DNA of 64,000 nucleotides, from positions 4,092,001 through 4,156,000 of the forward strand of contig OZ242340.1 of assembly GCA_965208525.1 (NCBI GenBank). The letters are read 5' to 3'. This DNA comes from VXYL01 sp965208525. Lineage in GTDB: Bacteria; Pseudomonadota; Gammaproteobacteria; Pseudomonadales; Azotimanducaceae. The position numbers and the translations under genes are program-made. The notes below the pieces were generated by a model. That model was not told where the DNA came from and did not search any database. It worked only from the letters and a program-made list of their open reading frames with translations. Shown here piece by piece: positions 45,656-58,808 of this stretch; the first letter of the stretch is position 1, and each line of letters starts with the position of its first letter.

Positions 45656-46798
45656 ATGCCAAACCCACTTCACAGCGCCACGCTGCATTGTGCCCGCATC
45701 ACACACAAGACCTGCTGGAGTTTCGTGCGCCTGACGACAGAGGATGGCCGCACAGGGTACGGGGAAGCCACGCTGCAAGGTCGCGAAGACGGGCTGATCG
45801 CCACCGCCGAACGACTGGTGCCGGCGGCATTGCGGCAGGCGTCGCTCAACGATCCGGGCGCTTTCGCTCGGCAACACGCGCCTCGGGACATCGAGGAGGC
45901 GAGCGTCGTCAGCGCCTTGGATCAGGCGCTTTGGAGCCTTCACGCCGAGATCCGCGAGCGGTCGCTGGCGCAGATTCTCGGCATCAAGCGAAGCGCCGTG
46001 CCGGTGTACGCCAACATCAACCGCCGCACGGAACCACGGACGCCCGAAGGGTTCGCCGCCAGTGCCGAGGTGGCAATGGCAGCCGGGCACGTCGCATTCA
46101 AGCTCGCGCCATTTGACGAGGTGGACCCGAGGGTGTGCAGCGCGGGCGACGGAGTGCCAGCGATGCAGGCCGGGCTCGCAAGGGTCGCGGCGGTGCGAGA
46201 GGTGATTGGCGACGACACGCGCCTGATGGTCGATTGCCACTGGCGCTTCGATGAGGCCACCGCACGCGAACTGAACGAGGCGGCGGCGAAGCTGGGCGTG
46301 CATTGGATCGAGACGCCGGCGGCCGAAACCCTGGAGAACATCCCCGCGCTCGTGCGTCTTCGCCACCAGTGCAACGCGCTGGGGCTCCGCCAGGCGGGGC
46401 TGGAAATGGGCATCGGCTGGGATGCGTTCCGCCCCTACTGCGAGGCGGGCGCGTACGACGTAGTGATGCCGGACGTGAAGTACATGGGCGGCCTGCATGA
46501 GGTGGCGCGTGCCGCCTCCGCCTGTCGGGAGCTAGGGGTTGAGGTCTCGCCGCACAATCCGAGTGGACCGATCTGCCATGCGGCGAGCTTGCAGGTCTCC
46601 TCCACACTCGATGCGTTCGACATGCTGGAGATGCAGTTCGACGAAAGCCCATTGTTCGACGCGCTGGTCGATACGCCGTTTGGGGAGGTTCGCGAAGGCC
46701 ACTTGGAACCGCCTTCGGGGACGGGCCTCGGCGTCACGCTGTCGGACGACGTGCTGCGGCGGGTCGAAGACCGGCCGATGCTGAGCTGGCACGAGTAA
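45656..46798 (+). CDS. enolase-superfamily dehydratase/racemase (mandelate racemase type)
   Basis: 380 residues. Metal-binding carboxylates in LMVDCHWRFDE (Asp), HWIETPAAE (Glu) and VVMPDVKYMGG (Asp, with Lys); the base region is AFKLAPFDEV (Lys). A C-terminal His is in EVSPHNPSGPICHAAS. Likely a sugar-acid dehydratase or a racemase; assignment to a reaction is not possible. ATG 45656, preceded only by the short divergent promoter region shared with the aldolase. Confidence 0.87.
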   Translation: MPNPLHSATLHCARITHKTCWSFVRLTTEDGRTGYGEATLQGREDGLIATAERLVPAALRQASLNDPGAFARQHAPRDIEEASVVSALDQALWSLHAEIRERSLAQILGIKRSAVPVYANINRRTEPRTPEGFAASAEVAMAAGHVAFKLAPFDEVDPRVCSAGDGVPAMQAGLARVAAVREVIGDDTRLMVDCHWRFDEATARELNEAAAKLGVHWIETPAAETLENIPALVRLRHQCNALGLRQAGLEMGIGWDAFRPYCEAGAYDVVMPDVKYMGGLHEVARAASACRELGVEVSPHNPSGPICHAASLQVSSTLDAFDMLEMQFDESPLFDALVDTPFGEVREGHLEPPSGTGLGVTLSDDVLRRVEDRPMLSWHE

Positions 46799-46821
46799 CG
46801 GCGACTTCGAAAGGCCCTGCA

Positions 46822-46872
46822 AATGCGCGCCCTTCAGGCGCGTAGGAGGGCGAGACGCCCTCCCCCCAACAC
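46822..46872. repeat. single hairpin pair of the GGAGGG family
   Basis: GCGCGCCCTTCAGGCGCG (46826) followed at once by GGAGGGCGAGACGCCCTCC (46844). One half-element of the composite seen elsewhere, between two convergent genes. Confidence 0.85.
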
Positions 46873-46902
46873 CCTCGCCCAAAAGGAGGGCGAAGACGAC
46901 AT

Positions 46903-48096
46903 CTAACGCAACTGTCGGAAGCAGTCGCGTAGTTCCGTCACAAAGAGCTCTGGCTGCTCGAAGGCGGCGAAGTGGCCGCCCTTGTCGAGTTCGTTCCAAT
47001 AGACGATGTTGCCGAAGCGCTGTTCGGCCCAACTGCGGGGGGTTGGGACGATCTCCTTGGGGAAGATGCTGCATCCAGTGGGCAGGGTCACCTTGGGCTG
47101 CTCGCCGCCGAAGGCGCGGTTGAAACTCTCCCAGTAGAGGCGCCCCGAGGATGCGCCGTTGCCGCAGAGCCAATAGAACATCACGTTGTCGAGCAGTTCC
47201 TCGCGGCTGAGGGCGTTTTCCGGATGGCCGTTGCAGTCGGTCCACTCCCAGAACTTCTCGATGATCCAGGTCGCCTGCGCCATGGGCGAGTCAACGAGGC
47301 CGTAGCCAAGGGTCTGCGGGCGCGTGCTCTGCTGCTTGGAGTAGCCGGCGCCCCAGGCGTTGTAGTGGCGGCCACCGTCGAAGGCGAGCTGGTCCCGCTC
47401 GGTGGGGTTTTCCCGCGCTTCCTTGGTGGGGCCGGCGCCGGGCATGTTGAGGTGAATGCCGGCGCAGCGGCCGTTGTTCTGCACGGCGATCTGCGTGGTC
47501 ACCGCCGCGCCCCAGTCCCCGCCTTGGGCAAAGTAGCGCTCGTAGCCGAGGCGCTGCATCAGCACATCCCACGCCTCGGCGATCTTGCCGACGCCCCAAC
47601 CGGTGCTCGAAGGCTTGGCCGAGAAGCCGTAGCCGGGCAGTGACGGGCAGACGACGTGGAAGGCATCGCTCGCGTCGCCGCCATGCGCCGCCGGATCCGC
47701 AAGGGGTTCGATGACCTTGTGGAACTCCACCACCGAACCCGGCCAGCCGTGGGTGATGAGCAAGGGTATGGCGTCGGGGTTGGGGCTTCTCACATGGATG
47801 AAGTGGATGTCGAGCCCATCGATTTCGGTGATGCCTTGCGGGAAGCGGTTGTAGTAGTCCTGTCGAGCGCCCCAGTCGTATTCCTCAAGCCAGTAGTCCC
47901 GCAGCTCCTGGGCATAGCTGAGCGGCAAGCCCTGCCCCCAGTCCTTGCTCGCCGCCGAGCCCCGGACCGAAGCCGGCTGTACCTCAGCCGCATCCGGCAT
48001 CTCCGCCTCCGGCCAGCGCGTTCGCCGCAGCCGCTCCTTCAGGTCTGCAATCGCGTCCGCATCAACGTCAATCCGAAACTCGCGTACATCGCTCAT
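46903..48096 (-). CDS. epoxide hydrolase-family alpha/beta hydrolase
   Basis: 397 residues. Extended N-terminal region typical of the EHN family (FRIDVDADAIADLKERLRRTRWPE), oxyanion motif HGWPGS, nucleophile Asp in AQGGDWGAAV, and catalytic His in KGGHFAAFEQP. A cap-domain Tyr is likely in KFWEWTDCNG or GYSKQQS regions. Converts epoxides to diols. Start ATG 48096. Stands between a repeat and the fused ABC protein. Confidence 0.9.
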   Translation of the reverse strand: MSDVREFRIDVDADAIADLKERLRRTRWPEAEMPDAAEVQPASVRGSAASKDWGQGLPLSYAQELRDYWLEEYDWGARQDYYNRFPQGITEIDGLDIHFIHVRSPNPDAIPLLITHGWPGSVVEFHKVIEPLADPAAHGGDASDAFHVVCPSLPGYGFSAKPSSTGWGVGKIAEAWDVLMQRLGYERYFAQGGDWGAAVTTQIAVQNNGRCAGIHLNMPGAGPTKEARENPTERDQLAFDGGRHYNAWGAGYSKQQSTRPQTLGYGLVDSPMAQATWIIEKFWEWTDCNGHPENALSREELLDNVMFYWLCGNGASSGRLYWESFNRAFGGEQPKVTLPTGCSIFPKEIVPTPRSWAEQRFGNIVYWNELDKGGHFAAFEQPELFVTELRDCFRQLR

Positions 48097-48255
48097 GGCC
48101 CTTCCCACATCATTACGTCCAGCGTCAGTTTACCCGCCGCAAGACGGGCCCCTGAGCGACGGAAGATGCTGTCCCCCGATGGCCCTTCATGACAGCACCA
48201 ATCGGCCTTCGGCGAGCGTCACTGTGCGGTCGGCCGCTTGTTGGTACAGACGCGG

Positions 48256-51909
<3,654 letters not shown>

Positions 51910-52177
51910 GGGGCTCGCTTCCGGTCCTTGACCGACTTCGCGGTAGCAGCGGCAAAGAATGCCATGCCAACGCGGCGCGCGTCCCGTCGCGTCGCGTCAG
52001 GATGCCCCTTGTGGAACCGACTGAATTGCGGCGAGCTCGCTTGCGTCCACTAAGACGTGCGTGGGGTGTCTGGGCCATGGCGGCCCTTCAAGCGCCGTCC
52101 CATGCCCCTGGCCGTGAATGTGACAACCTCCGACCAGTCGGGTAAGGTCGGTTGCATCTGCAAGGCGGAGTCGTTCC
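51910..52177. other. divergent intergenic region
   Basis: Separates the fused ABC gene (minus) from a TonB receptor (plus). No further gene and no palindromic repeat seen; a promoter for each gene is expected but no convincing boxes were found by eye. Confidence 0.5.
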
Positions 52178-54799
52178 ATGTTCAAGGAAACGAAGCTCTC
52201 TCGTGCCGTGGGTTCGGTGATTGCGGTTTCGCTGGCTGGGGGGGCGGTCGTCGCCCAGGCGCAAATCGAGGAAGTCATCGTCACCGCGCAGAAGCGCACC
52301 GAAAGCATGCAAGACACGGCCATTGCCGTGCAGGCGATGGAAGAGCAGTCCCTCGATGAGCAGCGCATCGACACGTTCGTCGATTACATCAAGCTGCTGC
52401 CGAGTGCCACCGCAGGGGGGCGCGGCCCGGGCCAGAACGAAATCTACATTCGCGGCGCCGCGGTGGACGCCATCAACATATCGGTGGCGGAAGCGCAGGG
52501 ATCTGCCCCCAACGTCGCGCTCTATCTAGACGAGCAGCCGGTGACGGCCGGCGGGCGCAACCTCGACGTCTATGCCACCGACATCGCCCGCATCGAGGTG
52601 CTGCCCGGCCCGCAGGGCACTCTGTATGGCGCGAGTTCGCAGGCCGGCACCGTGCGGCTCATCACCAACAAGCCGAACATGGACGAGGTGGAGGCGCGGC
52701 TCGATGCCAGCACGTCCGCGACCTGGGAGGGCGAGCCTTCGACGGCGCTCGAAGGCGTGCTGAACGTGCCGCTCAATGACCGAACCGCGGTGCGCCTCGC
52801 GCTCTTCAGCGACAACCAAGGCGGCTACATCGACAACGTTCATAGTCAGCTCTGGCCCGATCCTTCGAAGAATCCCCGGCTGCCGTCCGCGAGCGGCATC
52901 ATGTTCGTCCCCGCCGGCGGCGATCCGGAAAGCCACGAGTTCGCCGACGGCACGTTTGCCGTGCCTGGACGCACCTATCCGGTGCGCTACCGACCGGCCG
53001 AGAACGACCACCTGGTCGAAGACGACTTCAACGACGCGGCCTATAGCGGCTTCCGGCTGAGCGGCGCCTTCAACATCACCGACGACTGGACCCTGAACGT
53101 CTCCCACCACCAGCAGACGCTGACCGCAGAGGGCGTGTTCGACTACGACCAGGAAGTCGGCGACCTGGAGGTTGCCCGCTACAGCGAAGACTCGCTCGAG
53201 GATGCCTTCGGCCAGACCTCCTGGACCTTGCAGGGTCGGCTCGGCATTCTGGAAGCGATCTACACGGGCGCTTATCTCGAACGCGAGGTGGAGCACTCCT
53301 ACGACTACTCCGAGTACGTCAATGTCGGCGGCTACATCCCCGGCTACATCTGCGAATACAACACGCCGGGCTACCACGGCGGGGGCGGCGTTGGCTACAG
53401 CTACGACCCCACCCTCTCCGGCGACCCCGGCGTGATCGAGTGCGTGCCAGGCGACGGTGCCTTCCTGGGTGCCAACGACTTCGACCGCCTCAACCACGAG
53501 TTCCGCATCCAAACCGAGATTGCCGGACGCATTGGCCTCACCGGCGGCGTGTTCTTCCAGGAACGGGAGGCGCTGCACACGGGCAACTTCCGCTACGGCA
53601 TCGATGGCGGCAATCCCATCGACCCGTCGCGGATCAGCCGCGGACGCGCCCGCAGCACGGTCATTCGCAGCCCCGAGGTGCAGTTCACCAACGACATCGT
53701 GCGGCCGGAGGAGGAAACCGCATTCTTCGGCGAGATCTCGGTCAACATCACCGAAGACCTCGCGGCCACCGTCGGGGCGCGGCAGTACACGCTCGAGACG
53801 GGCTTCGAGGGATTCTCGGCGTTCCGCTACGGCAATCGCCCGGTGCCGAACCTGGCCGGGGAGCGGGGCGTGACGGTGATGCCCAACGTCACCGGGGGGC
53901 GTGACTACGCCACGAACCTCGGCGGCTTCCAACCGCTCGAAGTAGACGACGTGATCACTCGCTTCGGCCTGTCGTGGCACGCAAGCGACGACGTGCTGCT
54001 GTATGGAGCGGTGTCCGAGGGCTACCGGCCACCCGGCTTCAACCGCGCCGCCGCGGCGGGGGTGGCAACCGCGCAAGGTGTGGCGGCACGGGGCAACGAC
54101 GGCCCCGGCGGCTTCCCGGACTACTTCATTCCCGTCACCTACCGCAGCGACAGCGTCCAGAACATGGAGTTCGGCTGGAAGGCGGTGCTGATGGACCGGA
54201 TGTTGCGACTCAACGGCTCCATCTACAGCATCAACTGGGACGACATTCAGGTGTCCCACTTCGACTCGCAGAACATCTCCATCTTCACCATCGTCGACAA
54301 CGGCGGCGACGCGGAAATCCGCGGCCTCGAGGTGGACATGGAGTGGCTGGCCTCGGACAACCTTTCGATCTACGGGGCGCTGTCCTACAACGACACCGAG
54401 TTGGTGGCGGTGAATCCCACCTTCGACTTCGTGGTGGCGGATGTCGGCAGCCAACTGCCGCTGACTCCGGAACTGCAATACACCGTGCGGGGCCGCTACG
54501 AGTGGGAGATGGCCGGCGGCATGGCGCACTGGCAGCTTTCGCTCAAGTATGCCGGCGAGAGCTTCAACTCCCTGGTGGACATCCCCGGCACCGACCCGCG
54601 CAAGGTGCAGGACTCCTACGCCATCGTCGACGCAAGCGCCGGCTATCGCAGCAACGAGGGCTGGGCGGCGGAACTATTCATCGACAACCTCACCGACGAA
54701 CGCGCGCAGTTGCACATCAACCGGCAGGACTTCCGCGAGCGGATCACGACCAACCGTCCGTTGACCGTGGGCCTCAGGGTGTCTTGGGAGATGCTGTAG
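52178..54799 (+). CDS. TonB-dependent receptor
   Basis: 873-residue outer-membrane receptor. Signal peptide ending AQAQ, TonB box IEEVIVTAQKRTESMQDT, plug YIRGAAVDAINISVAEAQGSAPN and VEVLPGPQGTLYGASSQAGTVRLITNKPN-type sequence (residues 135-175), C-terminal barrel ending VGLRVSWEML. The plug is of the FecA/iron-sphingomonad type common in gammaproteobacteria. Substrate unknown. ATG at 52178. No transporter is adjacent on the same strand. Confidence 0.93.
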   Translation: MFKETKLSRAVGSVIAVSLAGGAVVAQAQIEEVIVTAQKRTESMQDTAIAVQAMEEQSLDEQRIDTFVDYIKLLPSATAGGRGPGQNEIYIRGAAVDAINISVAEAQGSAPNVALYLDEQPVTAGGRNLDVYATDIARIEVLPGPQGTLYGASSQAGTVRLITNKPNMDEVEARLDASTSATWEGEPSTALEGVLNVPLNDRTAVRLALFSDNQGGYIDNVHSQLWPDPSKNPRLPSASGIMFVPAGGDPESHEFADGTFAVPGRTYPVRYRPAENDHLVEDDFNDAAYSGFRLSGAFNITDDWTLNVSHHQQTLTAEGVFDYDQEVGDLEVARYSEDSLEDAFGQTSWTLQGRLGILEAIYTGAYLEREVEHSYDYSEYVNVGGYIPGYICEYNTPGYHGGGGVGYSYDPTLSGDPGVIECVPGDGAFLGANDFDRLNHEFRIQTEIAGRIGLTGGVFFQEREALHTGNFRYGIDGGNPIDPSRISRGRARSTVIRSPEVQFTNDIVRPEEETAFFGEISVNITEDLAATVGARQYTLETGFEGFSAFRYGNRPVPNLAGERGVTVMPNVTGGRDYATNLGGFQPLEVDDVITRFGLSWHASDDVLLYGAVSEGYRPPGFNRAAAAGVATAQGVAARGNDGPGGFPDYFIPVTYRSDSVQNMEFGWKAVLMDRMLRLNGSIYSINWDDIQVSHFDSQNISIFTIVDNGGDAEIRGLEVDMEWLASDNLSIYGALSYNDTELVAVNPTFDFVVADVGSQLPLTPELQYTVRGRYEWEMAGGMAHWQLSLKYAGESFNSLVDIPGTDPRKVQDSYAIVDASAGYRSNEGWAAELFIDNLTDERAQLHINRQDFRERITTNRPLTVGLRVSWEML

Positions 54800-55217
54800 G
54801 CATCACGACCGGGCTGCGCTTCCCTGGGCGAGGGCCACGCGCATTGGCGGTGCCACGTGCGCGCCTTGCGCCGCGTCAGGTTCTGCCGTGGACGGCTGAG
54901 GCCATGTCTGTCGCTAGGAACCTGCGCCGTAGAAAACGGTGCTGGCTCCTAGCCGAAGGCGCGAGCGAATGGGAGCCCGAAGGCCAGCAGTTCGCGTTAG
55001 CGAACTTGCCGACGCGCCCGTCAGGGCGCGTTAGCAACCTGTCGGACTTGTGCCGGGGCCATTGGAGGGAAGGCATTCTGCCTTCCCTGCGCGCCCCCTG
55101 GCGCGCTAACCGCGACCGGCAAAGAGAAGCGCCTATCGGCGCTAGGGAAGGCAGAATGCCTTCCCTCCAATGGCCCGCCTTGTCACGCGCTAGCGCTGTG
55201 CCTTGGCTGACGCCGGC
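54800..55217. repeat. repeat-filled gap with a perfect 32-base inverted repeat
   Basis: No gene seen. Arms 55057-55088 and 55144-55175 are perfect inverted copies with hairpin cores GGGAAGGCATTCTGCCTTCCC. Upstream, 54949-54990 copies the arm of the 2308 element (CTAGCCGAAGGCGCGAGCG), and AGCAACCTGTCGGACTTG sits at 55033. GCGCGCCCCCTGGCGCGC (55089) is another palindrome. Confidence 0.92.
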
Positions 55218-57242
55218 ATGAGTTCAAACCCGTCGATGTCTGCCGAGGCACCTTCCGACGAAGGTACGACCGACCTTGCCGCCCAGATCAAGGCGATTCA
55301 GGCGGACATGCGTGCTGGTCGGATGCAGGAGGGGGCGGCAGCGGCGGAGCGACTGCTGGCTGAGGGGCAGGCATCGCACGAGGCTCTCTACTGCCTCGCG
55401 GTTTGCCGACGTTACCTTGGCCAAGGCGAAGCCGCCCTCGCGGCACTCGATCAGCTCGCAGAGCAGGCCCCGGACTACGCGCGAGGCTGGCAGGAACGTG
55501 GTCACCTGCTGCGGGCGATGGGTCAGGCGACGCCGGCGATGTCCGCCTATCGCCGCGCCGTCCGGCACAACGACGCCCTGCCAGCGTGCTGGCAGGCGCT
55601 GGCGGAACTGGCGCAGGAAGCCGGCAACGCCGACCTTCGCCGCCGCGCTCTCGCCCGGGTCGAGTACTTAAGGAGCCTCCCCCAAGAACTGATCGCAGTG
55701 CAGAGCTTCGCGAACGAAGGCCGAACCCTGATCGCCGAGCGCCTGTGCCGCGATTTCCTCAAGCGCAATCCCAAGCATGTCGAAGCCATGCGCCTGCTCG
55801 CCTCGTTCGGCGCATCGCACGGCATCTACGACGACGCGGAGTTTCTGCTCGAGAGCGCACTCGCCTTCGAACCCGACAACCGCCGCGCCCGCATCGACTA
55901 CATCGACGTGCTGCACAAGCGGCAGAAGTACGAGCAGTCATTGACTGAGGCACAGACGCTGCTGGACGCCAACCCGAACGATCCCATCGCCCAGCTTTCC
56001 TATGCCAATCAAGCCGCCGCCGCCGGCAGGTTCGACGATGCCATCCGCATCTACGATGAAGTGGTCGCCGCCAACCTCGGAGCTTCGTTCACCGGACCGA
56101 CGCTGCAACTCACCCGAGGCCACGCCCTCAAGGCCACCGGACGGGTGGCAGAAGCCGTGGACGCCTACCGCGGCGCGTACCGCTTGCGAGGTAACTTCGG
56201 CGATGCCTTCTGGAGCCTCGCCAATCTCAAGACCTACCGCTTCACACCCGACGAGCTCGCGCAGATGCGGGCCGTGGCCGAAGCACCGGACACGCCGGAG
56301 GAAGACCGCATCCACGTCCTCTTCGCTCTCGGCAAGGCATTCGAGGACGCCGGCGACGCCGACGGTGCCTTCGGCTTCTACGAGCAGGGCAACTCGCTGC
56401 GCCACGCCCAGCATCCGCACGAAGCCGCGCAACTCTCGGAGCGCATGAAGCTGCAGCAACAAGCCTGCACGGCGGCCTTCTTCGAGGCACGCGAAGGCTG
56501 GGGCTGCCCGGCGCCGGATGCCATCTTCGTCGTGGGCCTCCCCCGCTCCGGCTCCACCCTCATCGAGCAGATCCTCGCCTCCCACTCCGCCATCGACGGC
56601 GCGCTGGAGTTCCACCACATCGGCGCCATCGCCCAACGTCTCGACGGTCGTCGGCGGCGCGGGGAGGCGCCCCGCTATCCGATGCGGCTCAAGGAAATGA
56701 CCGCCGACAACGCCCGCGAACTCGGCGAGCGCTTCCTCGCGGACACCCGCATACAGCGCCGCGACGCGCCCTTCTTCATCGACAAGATGCCCAACAATTT
56801 CCGTCATTTGGGCCTCATCCACATGATCCTGCCGAATGCCCGCGTGATCGACGCGCGGCGCCAGCCCATGGCCTGCTGTTTCAGCAACTACAAGCAGTTG
56901 TTCGCAAGCGGCCAGGAGTTCAGCTACGACCTCGAAGCCGTCGGCACCTACTACCGCGACTACGTCGCCTTGATGGAACATTGGGATCGCGTGCTGCCGG
57001 GCAAGGCACTGCGCGTGCAGTACGAAGAGGTGGTGGCAGACCTCGAGACGCAAGTGCGCCGGATGTTGGACTTCCTGGGATTGCCCTTCGAGGAAGCCTG
57101 CCTCGACTACCACCGCACCGAGCGCGCCGTGCGCACGCCGAGTTCCGAGCAGGTGCGGCAGCCGATCTTCCGGGAGGGGCTGGACCAGTGGCGGCAGTTC
57201 GAGGGGCATCTTGGCCCGCTGCGGAAGGCTCTCGATGGTTGA
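55218..57242 (+). CDS. TPR-containing sulfotransferase-like protein
   Basis: 674 residues. Residues 1-400 are TPR-like helices (ALYCLAVCRRYLGQGEAALAALDQLAEQAPDYARGWQERGHLLRAMGQA and further). Residues ~430-674 are a sulfotransferase with the PAPS P-loop GLPRSGSTLIEQILASHS, then FIDKMPNNFRHLGLI and LRVQYEEVVADLETQVRRMLDFLGLPFEEACLDYHRTERAVRTPSSEQVRQPIF. Transfers sulfate from PAPS to an unknown acceptor. Start ATG 55218 preferred; TTG 55203 and ATG 55236 also possible. Overlaps the next PhyH gene by 8 bases. Confidence 0.9.
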   Translation: MSSNPSMSAEAPSDEGTTDLAAQIKAIQADMRAGRMQEGAAAAERLLAEGQASHEALYCLAVCRRYLGQGEAALAALDQLAEQAPDYARGWQERGHLLRAMGQATPAMSAYRRAVRHNDALPACWQALAELAQEAGNADLRRRALARVEYLRSLPQELIAVQSFANEGRTLIAERLCRDFLKRNPKHVEAMRLLASFGASHGIYDDAEFLLESALAFEPDNRRARIDYIDVLHKRQKYEQSLTEAQTLLDANPNDPIAQLSYANQAAAAGRFDDAIRIYDEVVAANLGASFTGPTLQLTRGHALKATGRVAEAVDAYRGAYRLRGNFGDAFWSLANLKTYRFTPDELAQMRAVAEAPDTPEEDRIHVLFALGKAFEDAGDADGAFGFYEQGNSLRHAQHPHEAAQLSERMKLQQQACTAAFFEAREGWGCPAPDAIFVVGLPRSGSTLIEQILASHSAIDGALEFHHIGAIAQRLDGRRRRGEAPRYPMRLKEMTADNARELGERFLADTRIQRRDAPFFIDKMPNNFRHLGLIHMILPNARVIDARRQPMACCFSNYKQLFASGQEFSYDLEAVGTYYRDYVALMEHWDRVLPGKALRVQYEEVVADLETQVRRMLDFLGLPFEEACLDYHRTERAVRTPSSEQVRQPIFREGLDQWRQFEGHLGPLRKALDG

Positions 57243-58416
57243 CGAGCTTTTGGCCCACGCGAAAGAGCTGAGCCAGACCCGCGGCTATGCCTTTGACGCT
57301 GCCGAGTCAGGCGCGGTCGAAGGCGCAACCGACGCCCTCGCCCGCTATGGCTTCTGCGTCATCGACAACGTGATCCCACAGCAGGACGTGCCTGCCATCC
57401 GCGACGAAGTCGATCGCGCCGAGGCCGCCATCGCCGGCAACATGGGAGCCATTCGAGACTGGCTCGGCAAGCGCCAAGGCAGCGCCGAGTCCGTCGCAGC
57501 GACCAAGGCTGCGCTCGAAGCCGCCCCTGCCAACATCGAGCTTCGCCCGGTGCGGCGCGTCGGCCTGCCGCCAAAGCCCCCCAACGACATCGTCTGGCTG
57601 CCCCGATACGCCCGCCATCTTGCCCACCCGACCCTCGTCGGCATCGCCCAGCGAGTGCTCGACGATCACCTCAAGATCGCCCAACTGCACTTGCGCCCGA
57701 TCGCCGCAGGGGACGGCGATGCGCCGGGCGGCTTTGGCCAGGCCCGCTACCGCGGCCGCGCGGACACGCGCGAATGGCACACCGACTGGCCGCACGACCT
57801 TTCGGCCTACGGTGCAGATCAACCGCTACAGAACGCCGGCTGCATCCGCCAGCCCTTCCCGGACGTGGCCATGTGCCTGGTGATGATCTGGTATCTCACC
57901 GACGTCGACGCAGATTCCGGCGCGACCTGGGTGGTGCCCGGCTCGCACAAGGACGGACGCAACCCCCGTGGCCCGGAAGACGGCATCACGGTCACGGCAC
58001 CCATACCGGGCGACATGCAGGTGAGCGCCAAGGCCGGCGCTGTTTTCATCCAAGATTCCCGCACTTGGCACGCCTCCACCATGCACAACACGTCAGGCCG
58101 CAAGCGCGTGGCAGTGGTGAACCGCTGGTGCCCGTGGTGGCTGTCCGTGGACGACTACGCCCCCGGCGGTGTTTTCAACACCGTCTGCCGGCCCCTCTCC
58201 CAAGCCGAGTTCAACGCGTTGCCGGAAGATGTGCAGCCGTTCTTCCGGCACGTCTGCCCCGACGAGCACGACACCCTGCAACAACCGGTGCTGGACCGCG
58301 CCGGCGCCGCGGCAAGGCGCAACCAGTACGGCTACACCCAGCTCGCGACAGACCCCGACGGTCTCAGAGCCGCCAACCAGCACATCCACGTCCCCATCCC
58401 CGACTCGACCCCCTGA
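57235..58416 (+). CDS. phytanoyl-CoA dioxygenase (PhyH) family protein 4
   Basis: 393 residues. Metal motif His182-x-Asp184 in TREWHTDWPHDLS; WYLTDVDADSGATWVVPGSHKDGRNP; distal His/Arg in DSRTWHASTMHNTSGRKRVAVVNRWCPWW. Longer than the other PhyH proteins here. ATG 57235 overlaps the end of the sulfotransferase gene by 8 bases, so the two are coupled and may hydroxylate and sulfate one substrate. Confidence 0.92.
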   Translation: MVDELLAHAKELSQTRGYAFDAAESGAVEGATDALARYGFCVIDNVIPQQDVPAIRDEVDRAEAAIAGNMGAIRDWLGKRQGSAESVAATKAALEAAPANIELRPVRRVGLPPKPPNDIVWLPRYARHLAHPTLVGIAQRVLDDHLKIAQLHLRPIAAGDGDAPGGFGQARYRGRADTREWHTDWPHDLSAYGADQPLQNAGCIRQPFPDVAMCLVMIWYLTDVDADSGATWVVPGSHKDGRNPRGPEDGITVTAPIPGDMQVSAKAGAVFIQDSRTWHASTMHNTSGRKRVAVVNRWCPWWLSVDDYAPGGVFNTVCRPLSQAEFNALPEDVQPFFRHVCPDEHDTLQQPVLDRAGAAARRNQYGYTQLATDPDGLRAANQHIHVPIPDSTP

Positions 58417-58808
58417 CCGGAGGCGGAGGCTTCCTGGAAGCTTGGGCCGTAGAACGCGATTCCTATGCGGCAACTTGCCCCACCCCGCGCCGAATCTGTC
58501 CATGCGTTCAACGGGGGCGGACAACCTCGCCCCTACGGGGACACTTGGGCAGTTGGGTTTCTGGCGGCTAGGAGCCTACGCCGTACAGTCAGTTGCAGAC
58601 TCCCAGCAAGGCGTCAGGGCGATCCGCAAGGTGGCGCGCAGTAGGGTTATTCCGTTGATAAACAATGCATTGAGTCCACACTGAGCGTGTCGCTGACGCT
58701 CCCGGCGTCTCGCCGGAATGCGGCAGGCAGCACAAGGTTTTGTGGGGCATGTTGGATTCCCGTTCGACGTGGGCGTAGACTTCGGCAACCGTTCGCCGGA
58801 GTCCGACC
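58417..58808. other. gap before the integrase
   Basis: No gene supported. Contains one GC-rich module (GTTCAACGGGGGCGGACAACC near 58504) and unclassified sequence up to the integrase ATG. No tRNA or tmRNA gene, the usual integrase target, is seen here. Confidence 0.5.
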
